This document shows positions 24,469 through 32,179 of a stretch of 64,000 nt of DNA, in pieces. The stretch is from an uncultured Ruminococcus sp. Lineage in GTDB: Bacteria; Bacillota; Clostridia; Oscillospirales; Ruminococcaceae. The stretch is taken from NCBI GenBank assembly GCA_900539835.1, contig UQDR01000003.1, positions 58,967 to 122,966 of the forward strand. The letters run 5' to 3'. The notes below the pieces were generated by a model that was not told the origin of the DNA, did no database searches, and saw nothing but the letters and a program-made list of their open reading frames with translations. The position numbers and the translations under genes were made by a program. How positions within the stretch are numbered: position 1 is the stretch's first letter; each line of letters opens with the position of its first letter.

Positions 24469-24847
24469 CCCCTAGCCCCCCCATAGCCTGAAAAATAAAA
24501 CTGTCGTCCCTAATCAGATCCTTCATTGAGTCAAAAACAGATTTGCGAAAAGCCGAGGCCGCCTGAATAATACTGTTTTCACGATAATTGCTTGAAGCCT
24601 TTCCCAGCTGAGTTACAATGATTTTATCTGAAAGCAGATTCTGAAGAATATAATCATAAACTGCATGAGCGCATGCAGCATATTCACAGCTCGCCGCTTC
24701 TTCGGAAGTGAGCTTGTCAGGAATTATCCTTGCCTCAACATATCTCTGTGCATTGTCAATAATGTTTTGAAAGCAGAATTCATCTTCAGAAAGCCTGACG
24801 ATTTTAAGGAATTCAGTTTTTATGTTCTGAGCGTTTAATTCCGGCAT
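24461..24847 (-). CDS. Head-tail connector/adaptor-like protein
   Basis: 128 residues, mainly helical: LKIVRLSEDEFCFQNIIDNA, then a Cys/Ala-rich helix EYAACAHAVYDYILQNLL and an amphipathic C-terminal part. Small helical proteins directly after the capsid gene are usually head-tail adaptors (gp6-like). Family identity is by position and helical pattern only. Confidence 0.5.
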   Translation of the reverse strand: MPELNAQNIKTEFLKIVRLSEDEFCFQNIIDNAQRYVEARIIPDKLTSEEAASCEYAACAHAVYDYILQNLLSDKIIVTQLGKASSNYRENSIIQAASAFRKSVFDSMKDLIRDDSFIFQAMGGLGDA

Positions 24848-24864
24848 ATTTAAATACCTCCTTC

Positions 24865-24907
24865 TGCCGAAAGCGTTCGGACAGAAAGCTCTGTCCGAAC
24901 TCCGGCA
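24865..24907 (-). other. Stem-loop between capsid and adaptor genes
   Basis: Perfect 10-bp stem GTTCGGACAG / CTGTCCGAAC (24875-24900, loop AAAGCT) inside an outer TGCCG/CGGCA pairing. There is no T tract on the minus strand, so it is not a standard terminator. It may protect the capsid mRNA 3' end or set relative expression. Confidence 0.6.
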
Positions 24908-24911
24908 TGAT

Positions 24912-25889
24912 TTATTTGCTTGTTATTTTAGTTGTGAGAATAGAGCCGTCAATTATCTTTGAGAAGCCAACTGAAACTGTTGCAAAAATTGCTGTGCACT
25001 GATTTGAAATAAGCTTGTCATAATCCACGATCACATCACTTCCGAATACGGTTTCCACAGCACAGGATTTGTCGATTCCGACAGCAATCTCATCGGAAAC
25101 TCCGCTGCATTTAATCAGTTCAATGCCGAAAGGTGTCTTGACAATTCCGTTTGACATATAATCATACTGGCTGTTTTTCATCTCATCCATCGAAACAATT
25201 TTCGCAAGAACCGCCGGTGAACAGATAAGAGAAGTCATATTGCAGTCATTCATTGAGGAGAAGAAAGCTGCAAGCTCATTATATGTGATCTCCGTGCCCT
25301 TAATTGCCGCAGGCGTCAGACCTGTAGTCAGTGTTGTAATTGCATACTCATTTACTTCTTTAGAAATTTGTTTGCCCAGACGTCTGAGAATAACTCCGAG
25401 CGTATCAATTTTTTGTTTGAAAATTGATTCATATGAGAAATTCAAACCTCTTCCGAATTTCTGAATACTGTTTGGAACAGCATTCAGCTTTACCGAGTGA
25501 AAAGGAAGCTCCCCAAGCTGATATGACTTGGATGGAGTAGTGTTTCTGCCCATGGTAATACTCTTGAAATCAAGATCGTGAACATAAGAAACAGCAGCTG
25601 AAATGTGACCCAGAATTGAAATCTCATCCATTCCCTGCTTGATAGTCCTTCGTACATATTCAGGGAATAAAACTGCCGATTCTGTTGACAGAAAGAACTT
25701 TTCCACCTTGTCAGAATTCTTCCCCGCAACTTTAATGTCAAATCTCTTGAGCTGACGTTCAAATGCGTCTAAGCCCTCAAGCTCAGTACCCTTATAATTG
25801 CTGTCAGGATCAAGCGCCTCAAGAGCCTGTGTAAAGTTTTTGTCTGTGATTGAATAAAGTCCTTTTTCGAGTTTGATTGTGTTATACAT
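24912..25889 (-). CDS. Phage major capsid protein (HK97-fold type)
   Basis: 325 residues. The N-terminal part (STESAVLFPEYVRRTIKQGM) and the later body with SYQLGELPFHSVKLN and RLGKQISKEVNEYAITTL match HK97-fold capsid proteins of siphophages, where an N-arm and E-loop precede the P and A domains. The C-terminal beta segment CTAIFATVSVGFSKIIDGSI is typical. It starts 2 bases after the protease/scaffold gene stop. A precise family is not assigned. Confidence 0.75.
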   Translation of the reverse strand: MYNTIKLEKGLYSITDKNFTQALEALDPDSNYKGTELEGLDAFERQLKRFDIKVAGKNSDKVEKFFLSTESAVLFPEYVRRTIKQGMDEISILGHISAAVSYVHDLDFKSITMGRNTTPSKSYQLGELPFHSVKLNAVPNSIQKFGRGLNFSYESIFKQKIDTLGVILRRLGKQISKEVNEYAITTLTTGLTPAAIKGTEITYNELAAFFSSMNDCNMTSLICSPAVLAKIVSMDEMKNSQYDYMSNGIVKTPFGIELIKCSGVSDEIAVGIDKSCAVETVFGSDVIVDYDKLISNQCTAIFATVSVGFSKIIDGSILTTKITSK

Positions 25890-25891
25890 AT

Positions 25892-26779
25892 TTAGTTCTC
25901 CTTTTTAGTAATTTTAAATTCATTTATGTTTTTGTCTGATGTTTTTGTTTTGCCTTTAAGGGCGTTTTCTTTTTCTTTCAAATCCTGTTCAAGATTTTCT
26001 TTAAGTTCTAAAAGCTGACCGAACGAAAGGGAGCTTGTGAGAAAACCTACAGTCTTGACCGTTATGAGCGGATTGTATAAAAAGCTAAGGCGAAGAATTT
26101 CCTTTTTAAGCATCTCCCTTGCCTGAAGGTTTTCCTTTTTTGCCTCTGAAAGCTGTGATTTTAAATCCTCATAGTCATTTTCGATTGTTCCGCCAAAGGT
26201 CTTGGTAACTCCTGCGTTTTTCTGTGCAGGAACCGCCACAAATGACCATTCATAAGCGTCATAAGGCTCGTCAAGAATATAACTGCATATCTTTCCGCCG
26301 TATTCCGCTCCCTTTATGTGGGTGCAGGGCGATCTTTTCATGTCTGCCCCGCAAATCGAGCAAATATGCGACTTGACAGAACAGCTTACCGAAACTTCCT
26401 TTTTTATTCCTCCGTCAATTTCTGCAATAAGATCTGCGGATTTTGCCGTGCGTATCATATAAGCCTTTGCTGAAAGATAAGCATAAGGTTCTCCTGATGA
26501 AGTGGTCTTATCGGCTGAAACCTTGACTTCTGTGTCAAAGATTCTTGCTGTCTGATTTTCACCCTTGGGATTGTGATCAAAAATTCCCGTCTTGCCGATA
26601 AAAAGCTGAGCGAGCTTGTGAAGCGAGTCAATAGAGAATCTTTCATAATCCCTGTCTACCTCATTGTCGCATAAAATCACGGGAAAAGTGTAAATCTCAT
26701 CAGCAGTAAGCCTTGCTCTTGAAAACTTGTTTACCTTTTCCAAAAGCTCGTCGGTGAGTATGAAATCATTGGATTCCAT
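25892..26779 (-). CDS. Phage prohead protease/scaffold-like protein with Cys motif
   Basis: 295 residues. The first 190 residues resemble a phage head-maturation protease region: SIDSLHKLAQLFIGKTGIFD, GIKKEVSVSCSV, and WSFVAVPAQKNAGVTK near the end. A CSICGADMKRSPCTH segment could bind zinc. From about 200 the chain is highly charged and helical, a scaffold-like tail. Such fusions sit between portal and capsid genes and are cleaved during head assembly. Its ATG overlaps the portal stop. A catalytic Ser/His pair is plausible but not proven. Confidence 0.65.
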   Translation of the reverse strand: MESNDFILTDELLEKVNKFSRARLTADEIYTFPVILCDNEVDRDYERFSIDSLHKLAQLFIGKTGIFDHNPKGENQTARIFDTEVKVSADKTTSSGEPYAYLSAKAYMIRTAKSADLIAEIDGGIKKEVSVSCSVKSHICSICGADMKRSPCTHIKGAEYGGKICSYILDEPYDAYEWSFVAVPAQKNAGVTKTFGGTIENDYEDLKSQLSEAKKENLQAREMLKKEILRLSFLYNPLITVKTVGFLTSSLSFGQLLELKENLEQDLKEKENALKGKTKTSDKNINEFKITKKEN

Positions 26780-27933
26780 TAATTTTTACCTCCTTCTGTT
26801 TTTTGATTGATAAGCTCAAGCTGTTTTGCCTGTGCATTGTAAAGCCTGGCCTTTGCAAGTGCCTCTTCGTCCTGAAGATTGATGTTTGCCCATTCAACGG
26901 AAATGTCGCTGTCAATACCGTTTAACCTTAAGAATGTTAAGCCTATTCGCCTTAGAATCGGCGTCATAAGACGGCGATAATATTCCAGCTCACTGGTGAG
27001 AATGTCCGCCTGCTGTGAGGACATTCGCTCAGTGCTTGACCAGTTCAAGCCTAAGAGAAACGGCGGAATAGACAGCTTTGAAATCATTTGCTCCAAAAGC
27101 TGACGAACGGGAATTTCAGTGTCAATAAGCTGATTTTCAGCGCCTATGACCTTTATCTGAACATCTCCGGCAGCAACAAAATCCTTTACTGAACCGTATT
27201 TTGCAGCATTCATTCCGTTTGACCATTCCTTTGCAATTTCCATTGCCCGTTCCTTGGCAAATGCCTTGTCACCTTCGTCAGAGGGATTATATGTAACTGC
27301 ATAGCGGACGTTGCCTACCCTGTCGAAATTCTGACCTATGCATTCATAAATTCTCATCAGGATTCTGCTCAGTGAGGGAAGTCCACGAAGTATTGAAACT
27401 CCCTCAGGATGTTTAGGCGACGGATTCAAAGCAGTGTAAACCATGCGTTCAGGATTGATGACAGGGCTTTCTTCATCGCCGTAAATCTGTGTAATGCACA
27501 TATCAGTCCTGCCGCTTCCTTGACGTACTCGGAAAATGGTGCTGTCGCCAACCCATAAACCGCTGACGGTGCGCTGATTTTTATCGGTAATGATCTCGCC
27601 GACTGCCTTTCCGTAGGTTAAAAGAGAGTCCAGATACATATCCGCAAAGGTGTTGATTGAAACTCCCGAAATTCCCACAGGAACTTCAAGGGAAAATCGG
27701 TCGAGTAGGGGCTGAACGCTTTGATTTTCCGCCTTTAGCTTAAAATCTCCCGTTAAGCGCACGATTTTACCGATACAGGCGTCAAGAATGGGTATTTCCG
27801 ATCTTAGAGCGTCATATAATTCATGCTCAAAGATTTCGGCTGACGGCGCCAGTCTGAAAAGTGAACCGTCCAACTGTCTTTCAGCATTTGCTGTGATTTT
27901 TTGAGCAGATTTTTTTCTGCTTATAATTTTCAT
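26779..27933 (-). CDS. Phage portal protein
   Basis: 384 residues. Segments with portal-type features are PILDACIGKIVRLTGDF near the N-terminus, RMVYTALNPSPKHPEGVSIL in the middle, and LLGLNWSSTERMSSQQADIL followed by SELEYYRRLMTPILRRIGLT in the C-terminal stem and clip region. Portals form the dodecameric ring through which terminase packages DNA. It starts 15 bases after the large terminase gene and its stop overlaps the next start. Somewhat short compared with typical portals of 400-500 residues. Confidence 0.8.
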   Translation of the reverse strand: MKIISRKKSAQKITANAERQLDGSLFRLAPSAEIFEHELYDALRSEIPILDACIGKIVRLTGDFKLKAENQSVQPLLDRFSLEVPVGISGVSINTFADMYLDSLLTYGKAVGEIITDKNQRTVSGLWVGDSTIFRVRQGSGRTDMCITQIYGDEESPVINPERMVYTALNPSPKHPEGVSILRGLPSLSRILMRIYECIGQNFDRVGNVRYAVTYNPSDEGDKAFAKERAMEIAKEWSNGMNAAKYGSVKDFVAAGDVQIKVIGAENQLIDTEIPVRQLLEQMISKLSIPPFLLGLNWSSTERMSSQQADILTSELEYYRRLMTPILRRIGLTFLRLNGIDSDISVEWANINLQDEEALAKARLYNAQAKQLELINQKTEGGKN

Positions 27934-27948
27934 TAGCTGATTCCTTTC

Positions 27949-29202
27949 TTATCTTTCTATTGATGATACAAAAAACGTTCCGTTGTTTTGACTGAAAAAG
28001 TGTGTAACAAAATACCTGATGTCGTCCATGGCATGGTCATTTTCCTTTACCGGACAGTCCGAGCCTGCACGCTCATCCCAGCGGTATAGAGAAAATTCCC
28101 TTAGAGTATCTTCACAGCCGACAGATATTTTTATTTTTTCTGACTTAATCGCATCGCTGACCTTTCTTATTCCCGAAATTACGTCATTTTTCCCTTGTGT
28201 TATTTTAAATTTGCCGTGTCTTTTAACACATTCGATAAAAGACGCTGCTGACGGATCACAGACTATCATCTCAATTTCCTTGCCCTCACAAAGCTTTTCA
28301 AGGGCTGCATAATGTTCTTCATCAGTACGTTGGAATCCATTTTCACGAGAGTTGTAATAATACTCATCAATTCTGTACCAGCAGCCATTATATTCGCCCC
28401 ATAATCCGAAGCTGGCCGGGTTTACCGTACCGTAATCGCAGCTTACGGCATAGCGGTTAAAATGCTTGGGCGGTCTTGAAAAAGTGTTTCTTTCATAGCT
28501 GAACATGGGATAGACCGCCCCTGCGGTATTGCTCCACTGACCCAGGACAAAACGCTTATAAAACGCACCTGAATAGAGTCTTTTATATCGCTCTATCACA
28601 GCTTTTGAAAGAGATGGATTATCTTTAAGGCTGAAATGGACATAAAGAAGACGTTTTTCCTTCCGCTTGTCGATCCACTCTTTTTTGAACCAATGATAGC
28701 TGTTGTCGGGATTGCAGTTAAACCATAGCTTTGAGCCTTTTACCGAACACCTTGCAGCGGCTTGCTCCACAAAGGTTCTGGGCATAAGTGCGACCTCGTC
28801 CAACAGGACGCCGGCAAGGGTTATACCTTGAATGAGAGAGGACGAACCCTCGTCTTTTCCGCCGAAGATATAGAATCTATTGGTTTTTAATCCGAGAGAT
28901 ATGTCAAGGTAGTTTTTTGAGGGATAGTTTTTCACTTTAAATCCCAAGAGTTCCAGTCGGGGTATAAGCTCTTCGAGCATATTTCTTTTCAGTGAGCTTA
29001 TGGTTTTTCCGCAGAATGCAAAAGAGCGAAGCTGAAAATTTATGCTTGCCCAGATGACAAATGACAAAGCCATACAGCTTGTTTTTCCGGAACGGATAGC
29101 GCCGTCGCAGATAATGCCGTCAAAGTTGGGGGCGTTATTTTTCCACCAAGTAAGGACTATTCTCTGTTTTTTTGAGAAGCTTTTAAGGTTTAGTGAAGCC
29201 AT
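27949..29202 (-). CDS. Phage terminase large subunit (PBSX-type), apparently intact
   Basis: 417 residues. Walker A is GAIRSGKT (34-41) and Walker B is GVLLDEVA (Asp135, Glu136). The C-terminal RNase H-like nuclease keeps its acidic residues: Asp256 in SCDYGTVNP, Asp316 in IVCDPSA, and Asp393/Asp394 in DHAMDDIRY. All parts needed for ATP-driven packaging and DNA cutting are present. Its ATG overlaps the small-subunit stop by one base. Intact catalytic residues argue against simple decay of the cassette. Confidence 0.9.
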   Translation of the reverse strand: MASLNLKSFSKKQRIVLTWWKNNAPNFDGIICDGAIRSGKTSCMALSFVIWASINFQLRSFAFCGKTISSLKRNMLEELIPRLELLGFKVKNYPSKNYLDISLGLKTNRFYIFGGKDEGSSSLIQGITLAGVLLDEVALMPRTFVEQAAARCSVKGSKLWFNCNPDNSYHWFKKEWIDKRKEKRLLYVHFSLKDNPSLSKAVIERYKRLYSGAFYKRFVLGQWSNTAGAVYPMFSYERNTFSRPPKHFNRYAVSCDYGTVNPASFGLWGEYNGCWYRIDEYYYNSRENGFQRTDEEHYAALEKLCEGKEIEMIVCDPSAASFIECVKRHGKFKITQGKNDVISGIRKVSDAIKSEKIKISVGCEDTLREFSLYRWDERAGSDCPVKENDHAMDDIRYFVTHFFSQNNGTFFVSSIER

Positions 29203-29699
29203 TATTCCGCCTCCTCAAAAGGGCAGTCGGAGGTTACGCTTTTTTCTGAAACGCTGCCATAAATAGTTTCCACAAGGTTTTTGGCATTGCTTTGGGCGTT
29301 AAGCTTTTCGCTGTATTCAGCAAGCTTTTCCATTGCCTTTTGACGGTCGAAAAACTTAATTTCAACGCCTCCTCCTTTAATTTTTTTGATTTCAGACACG
29401 TTATATAAATCTGCCTGACGAATTTTCGCAGGGGTCACATCTTCTGCAAAAATCAGTGATACGGCGTCGTTTGTACTGCCGAAGGCTAAGCGCTCAAGTC
29501 CTGAAATTACTGCTTTTTCAGAGAAGCTTTTTTCGCTGTCCGCTTTTTCCACAGCATTTTGAACTGATTTTCTTGAAAGAAGTTTCAGTCCTTCAATTTT
29601 AGCTTTAAGGGGAGTGACCCCTGCGGCTAAAGCGGATTCGGTTGGGTTTCGGGAAAAGCAAAAGTGAAGTGCAAAATCCCGAAGGTTAATTTTTTTCAT
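29202..29699 (-). CDS. Phage terminase small subunit
   Basis: 165 residues. The first half is helix-turn-helix-like (DFALHFCFSRNPTESALAAG), and the block GGGVEIKFFDRQKAMEKLAE matches the PBSX XtmA/Terminase_2 family. It recognises the packaging start on DNA and recruits the large subunit. It is the first gene of the cassette, and the long upstream region (29700-29990) carries palindromic sites and two terminators instead of phage genes. Confidence 0.85.
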   Translation of the reverse strand: MKKINLRDFALHFCFSRNPTESALAAGVTPLKAKIEGLKLLSRKSVQNAVEKADSEKSFSEKAVISGLERLAFGSTNDAVSLIFAEDVTPAKIRQADLYNVSEIKKIKGGGVEIKFFDRQKAMEKLAEYSEKLNAQSNAKNLVETIYGSVSEKSVTSDCPFEEAE

Positions 29700-29793
29700 G
29701 TTGATTTTTAAAACTGATTTTCGTCGTTATTTTTATCAAAACGGCAGGTCAGTTTTTTGTTTCTCCTTTCCATGTTTTTTAAAAGGCCTTTCA

Positions 29794-29835
29794 CTTATAG
29801 CCTCATTTGGGCATTTTTTGCACGCAAACGTGCAA
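29794..29835 (-). promoter_or_regulatory. Candidate cassette promoter with overlapping palindrome
   Basis: Minus strand TATAAG (29794-29799) lies 17 bases from TGCAAA (29817-29822), a weak promoter pair. A perfect palindrome TTGCACG-N4-CGTGCAA (29818-29835) overlaps the -35. The overlap suggests repression or activation of the cassette by a dimeric regulator. Confidence 0.4.
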
Positions 29836-29867
29836 CTTTGAATGAAATATGAACAAAGATTGGATGA

Positions 29868-29899
29868 TTGCACAAATTTCAGAACGCTTGTTTGTGCAA
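29868..29899 (-). promoter_or_regulatory. Second palindrome with TTGCAC half-sites
   Basis: TTGCACAAA (29868-29876) and TTTGTGCAA (29891-29899), perfect 9-bp arms with a 14-base spacer, share the TTGCAC core with the palindrome at 29818. Together they give four half-sites upstream of the terminase genes. Confidence 0.55.
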
Positions 29900-29902
29900 A
29901 AT

Positions 29903-29931
29903 AACAATAAAAAGGACTGCATAAGCAGTCC
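29903..29931 (-). terminator. Terminator upstream of the phage cassette
   Basis: GGACTGC / GCAGTCC with loop ATAA, followed on the minus strand by TTTTTATTGTT. With the next hairpin it isolates the cassette from the WYL operon. Confidence 0.75.
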
Positions 29932-29941
29932 GAAGCAAGAA

Positions 29942-29982
29942 ACAAAAAAACCGATTGAGGGGCTTAACCTCTCAATCGGTTT
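29942..29982 (-). terminator. Terminator of the WYL regulator operon
   Basis: Stem AACCGATTGAG / CTCAATCGGTT with inner pairing, followed on the minus strand by a run of seven T. Confidence 0.85.
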
Positions 29983-29990
29983 GGTAATTT

Positions 29991-30980
29991 TTATTGTTTA
30001 TACATATCTGCAAGCTCTTTTATTTTTCTTTGAGCCATGACTGTGACCTGTGACGGTCCGAGAATTTTTGCTTTATCTCCGAACTGGAACAGCCAGCCCC
30101 AGAAGGTAGGAGAAATCTGAACATCGGCGTTTATGTAGAACGTATTCTCAGAATTCTGGTGGCAAATCACTCTTTCGCCGAATCTGTCTATTACAACATT
30201 TATCAGGCTGTTGTCAAACTGAATCTGCACAGTTTCTTCCTCACCGCCGTACATGCTGTAAAGAGAGCGCTGATTTTTCATCTCTTCAGCCTCTTCTTCA
30301 GTAAGCTTACATCTTTTTTCGTCAGAAACAGAGACGTTTGTCATTCTGTCGACTCTGTAACGGCAGATTTTTTTATGCTTAAAGCAATAACAGGCAAGAT
30401 AATAATTATCGTTTTCCCATATAAGCTGAAAAGGCGAAACGGTATAAAGCTCGCCGCCGTGCTTTAGTTGTTTTCTTTTTTCAAGACTATATTCAAAATA
30501 ATTGAAGGTAATATTCCTGTCGCTGAAAATACCCTCCTGCACGGTATTTATTGTATAATAAATATTTTCATTAAAGGCTTTAGTACGGTTATCCACATAA
30601 ATTGAACGTCTGAGCTGTTTAGCTTTATGATCGGAAGTAAGCGATTGAAGCTTTTTTATAAGCTCATTGGATTTCTTTATGGTCAGGAACTTTGAAGAAG
30701 CAACTGCGTCTGCAAGAAGAAAAAGCTCTTCGTCCTGAAAAAGTCTTTCTGACAGAAAATATGCATTAGAATGGCCGATCTTAGTGACCTCAAGCTTTAT
30801 TCCGCTGTCGCAAAGAGTGGCAATATCATCATAAATTGTTTTTCTTTCTGCCTTAATATCCTGATGGGCTAAAATATCAATTAGCTGATTGCCGGTCAAG
30901 GCATGGTTTTCATCGGTCCGTTTGTTAAAAAGCTGTTCCATTATCAACAGCTTTTGTTTTTGTTTAGATAGTCCTGCCAC
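29991..30980 (-). CDS. WYL-domain transcriptional regulator
   Basis: 329 residues. Residues 8-70 are a winged helix (HALTGNQLIDILAHQDIKAE, then KTIYDDIATLCDSGIKLEVT). The WYL domain at about 140-215 includes YTVSPFQLIWENDNYYLACYC, and a WCX-like C-terminal part follows. WYL proteins sense ligands or DNA damage products and frequently control mobile elements or defence genes. Here it lies immediately upstream of the phage cassette, separated by two terminators, so control of the cassette is a testable idea only. It is directly downstream of the DUF896 gene. Confidence 0.88.
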   Translation of the reverse strand: MAGLSKQKQKLLIMEQLFNKRTDENHALTGNQLIDILAHQDIKAERKTIYDDIATLCDSGIKLEVTKIGHSNAYFLSERLFQDEELFLLADAVASSKFLTIKKSNELIKKLQSLTSDHKAKQLRRSIYVDNRTKAFNENIYYTINTVQEGIFSDRNITFNYFEYSLEKRKQLKHGGELYTVSPFQLIWENDNYYLACYCFKHKKICRYRVDRMTNVSVSDEKRCKLTEEEAEEMKNQRSLYSMYGGEEETVQIQFDNSLINVVIDRFGERVICHQNSENTFYINADVQISPTFWGWLFQFGDKAKILGPSQVTVMAQRKIKELADMYKQ

Positions 30981-31202
30981 TTAATTATCCTCCCCGCTCA
31001 GTTTTCTATCCGAAACTTTTATTTTTGTGCCGTCCGGCTCAATAATTGTCATATTTTCAAGCTGGCTCGTCAGATTTCCTATAACACTTTGGCGGTATTC
31101 GTTTCTGAGCTTTACTCGTTCTTCTTTTTCTTTATCGGTAAGCTCTCTTTCACGGGATATTCTCGTCAGCTCTGACAATCTTTCAAGTTTGGCTTTCTCC
31201 AT
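30981..31202 (-). CDS. DUF896 (YnzC/UPF0291) small protein
   Basis: 73 residues with the typical LSELTRISRERELTDKEKEE and RNEYRQSVIGNL blocks of the YnzC family, a short helical hairpin conserved in Firmicutes; in Bacillus the relative YnzC is encoded beside SOS genes. Molecular role unknown. It starts the leftward operon and its stop adjoins the start of the WYL gene. Confidence 0.88.
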   Translation of the reverse strand: MEKAKLERLSELTRISRERELTDKEKEERVKLRNEYRQSVIGNLTSQLENMTIIEPDGTKIKVSDRKLSGEDN

Positions 31203-31332
31203 AAATTTTTACTCCTTTATCCCGACATCTCTTTTTATTTACGGGACTGATTTACCGTTTTCAATTTTTACAATAATAAAAGACAACGAAATTTTTCATT
31301 CTCTCTATCGTTCTGAATTGACGGCAAGGATT

Positions 31333-31361
31333 ATTATAGCATACTTTTTTCTTTTTTTCAA
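31333..31361 (-). promoter_or_regulatory. Promoter of the DUF896-WYL operon
   Basis: Minus strand TTGAAA (31356-31361), 17-base spacer, TATAAT (31333-31338), about 130 bases before the DUF896 start. The 31203-31554 divergent gap otherwise holds only promoters. Confidence 0.65.
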
Positions 31362-31432
31362 CGGCATTTTGCACAAACTGTCCGTTAAAATTCCCTCATA
31401 TTGTACAAAAAAATTTATTTTTTATTAAACTC

Positions 31433-31460
31433 TTGACTTTTTTGAAAAATGTGGTATCAT
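31433..31460 (+). promoter_or_regulatory. Promoter of the coiled-coil/sigma-like pair
   Basis: TTGACT (31433-31438), 16-base spacer, TATCAT (31455-31460), 94 bases before the start at 31555. Confidence 0.6.
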
Positions 31461-31554
31461 TAAATCAGAGGTTAATCGAACATTCGTTCTAAAACGTTGC
31501 TTAAAGAATTATAGGGTAATGTCTCTAATCAAATGTAAAAGAAAGGGAAATGCA

Positions 31555-31800
31555 ATGAAAGAAATGTTAAAATCATACGAAAAGACTATTGAAAAAATTG
31601 AAGAGCGTATAAAAACGCTAAAATTGGAATTGGAACGAGAACGAAGCATTGAAAAGGTACATAGCCTTGAAAGGCGGATAGAGCTGCTTATTATTGAGCG
31701 CAGGGAGCTTATTCAGACTGCGTCGGAGATAAGAAGGCATTTTCAGCCTAAGCCTATTCATCCCAGTCTTCTTTTCAGAGCGGTAAGCGGTGGCAATTAA
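31555..31800 (+). CDS. Small coiled-coil protein upstream of a sigma-like gene
   Basis: 81 residues from the ATG at 31555, which has GAAAGGG 7 bases upstream; the more upstream ATG (31519) has no such site. About 60 residues form one charged coiled coil (YEKTIEKIEERIKTLKLELE, then LERRIELLIIERRELIQTAS). The C-terminus is Pro/His-containing. The family is not recognised; such pairs with small sigma-like proteins occur in clostridial prophages. Its TAA overlaps the ATG of the next gene by one base, indicating translational coupling. Confidence 0.7.
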   Translation: MKEMLKSYEKTIEKIEERIKTLKLELERERSIEKVHSLERRIELLIIERRELIQTASEIRRHFQPKPIHPSLLFRAVSGGN

Positions 31801-32117
31801 TGAGCAGGCGCATATATTTTGAAGATGTGGAATGGACATTGTCAAATCAATATTCGGAAGAAGATGATATGTCTGAATATGAAAAAAACTTAAGGCTAAG
31901 GCTTTTGCGCTCGGTTTTAAATGATAATTTGACGAAAAAGCAAAAATGTTATATAATGCTATATTATAAAGATAATAAAAAAATAAGCGAAATTGCACGG
32001 ATGTTCGGTGTTTTGCCCTCTACGGTTTCACGCACGATAAACAGGGCAAGAAAGAATTTATATATTGCTGTTACCGGCCAGGAGCTGTTTACAAGATTTT
32101 CGCCTAAACGGCAATAA
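31800..32117 (+). CDS. Sigma-70 region 4-like DNA-binding protein
   Basis: 105 residues. The middle matches sigma region 4: LTKKQKCYIMLYYKDNKKIS, then EIARMFGVLPSTVSRTINRA and a basic end. No region 2 is present, so it cannot act as a full sigma factor by itself; it resembles the ArpU/DUF1492-type late regulators of Gram-positive phages. It is coupled to the coiled-coil gene. Distance to the phage cassette (about 2 kb, opposite strand) makes a functional link possible but unproven. Confidence 0.7.
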   Translation: MSRRIYFEDVEWTLSNQYSEEDDMSEYEKNLRLRLLRSVLNDNLTKKQKCYIMLYYKDNKKISEIARMFGVLPSTVSRTINRARKNLYIAVTGQELFTRFSPKRQ

Positions 32118-32179
32118 GCAATGTTTTATTTTAATTGAAGAAAAGTTGAAAGAGAGGATATGCTTCTTTTTGAGGCATT

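Noticed and set aside
29736..29945. 69-aa minus-strand ORF between terminase and WYL genes
   Set aside because: It covers the palindromic operators and a terminator; Cys/Phe-rich composition and no ribosome site.
31027..31428. 133-aa plus-strand ORF opposite DUF896
   Set aside because: Antisense to the DUF896 gene and its promoter; no ribosome site.
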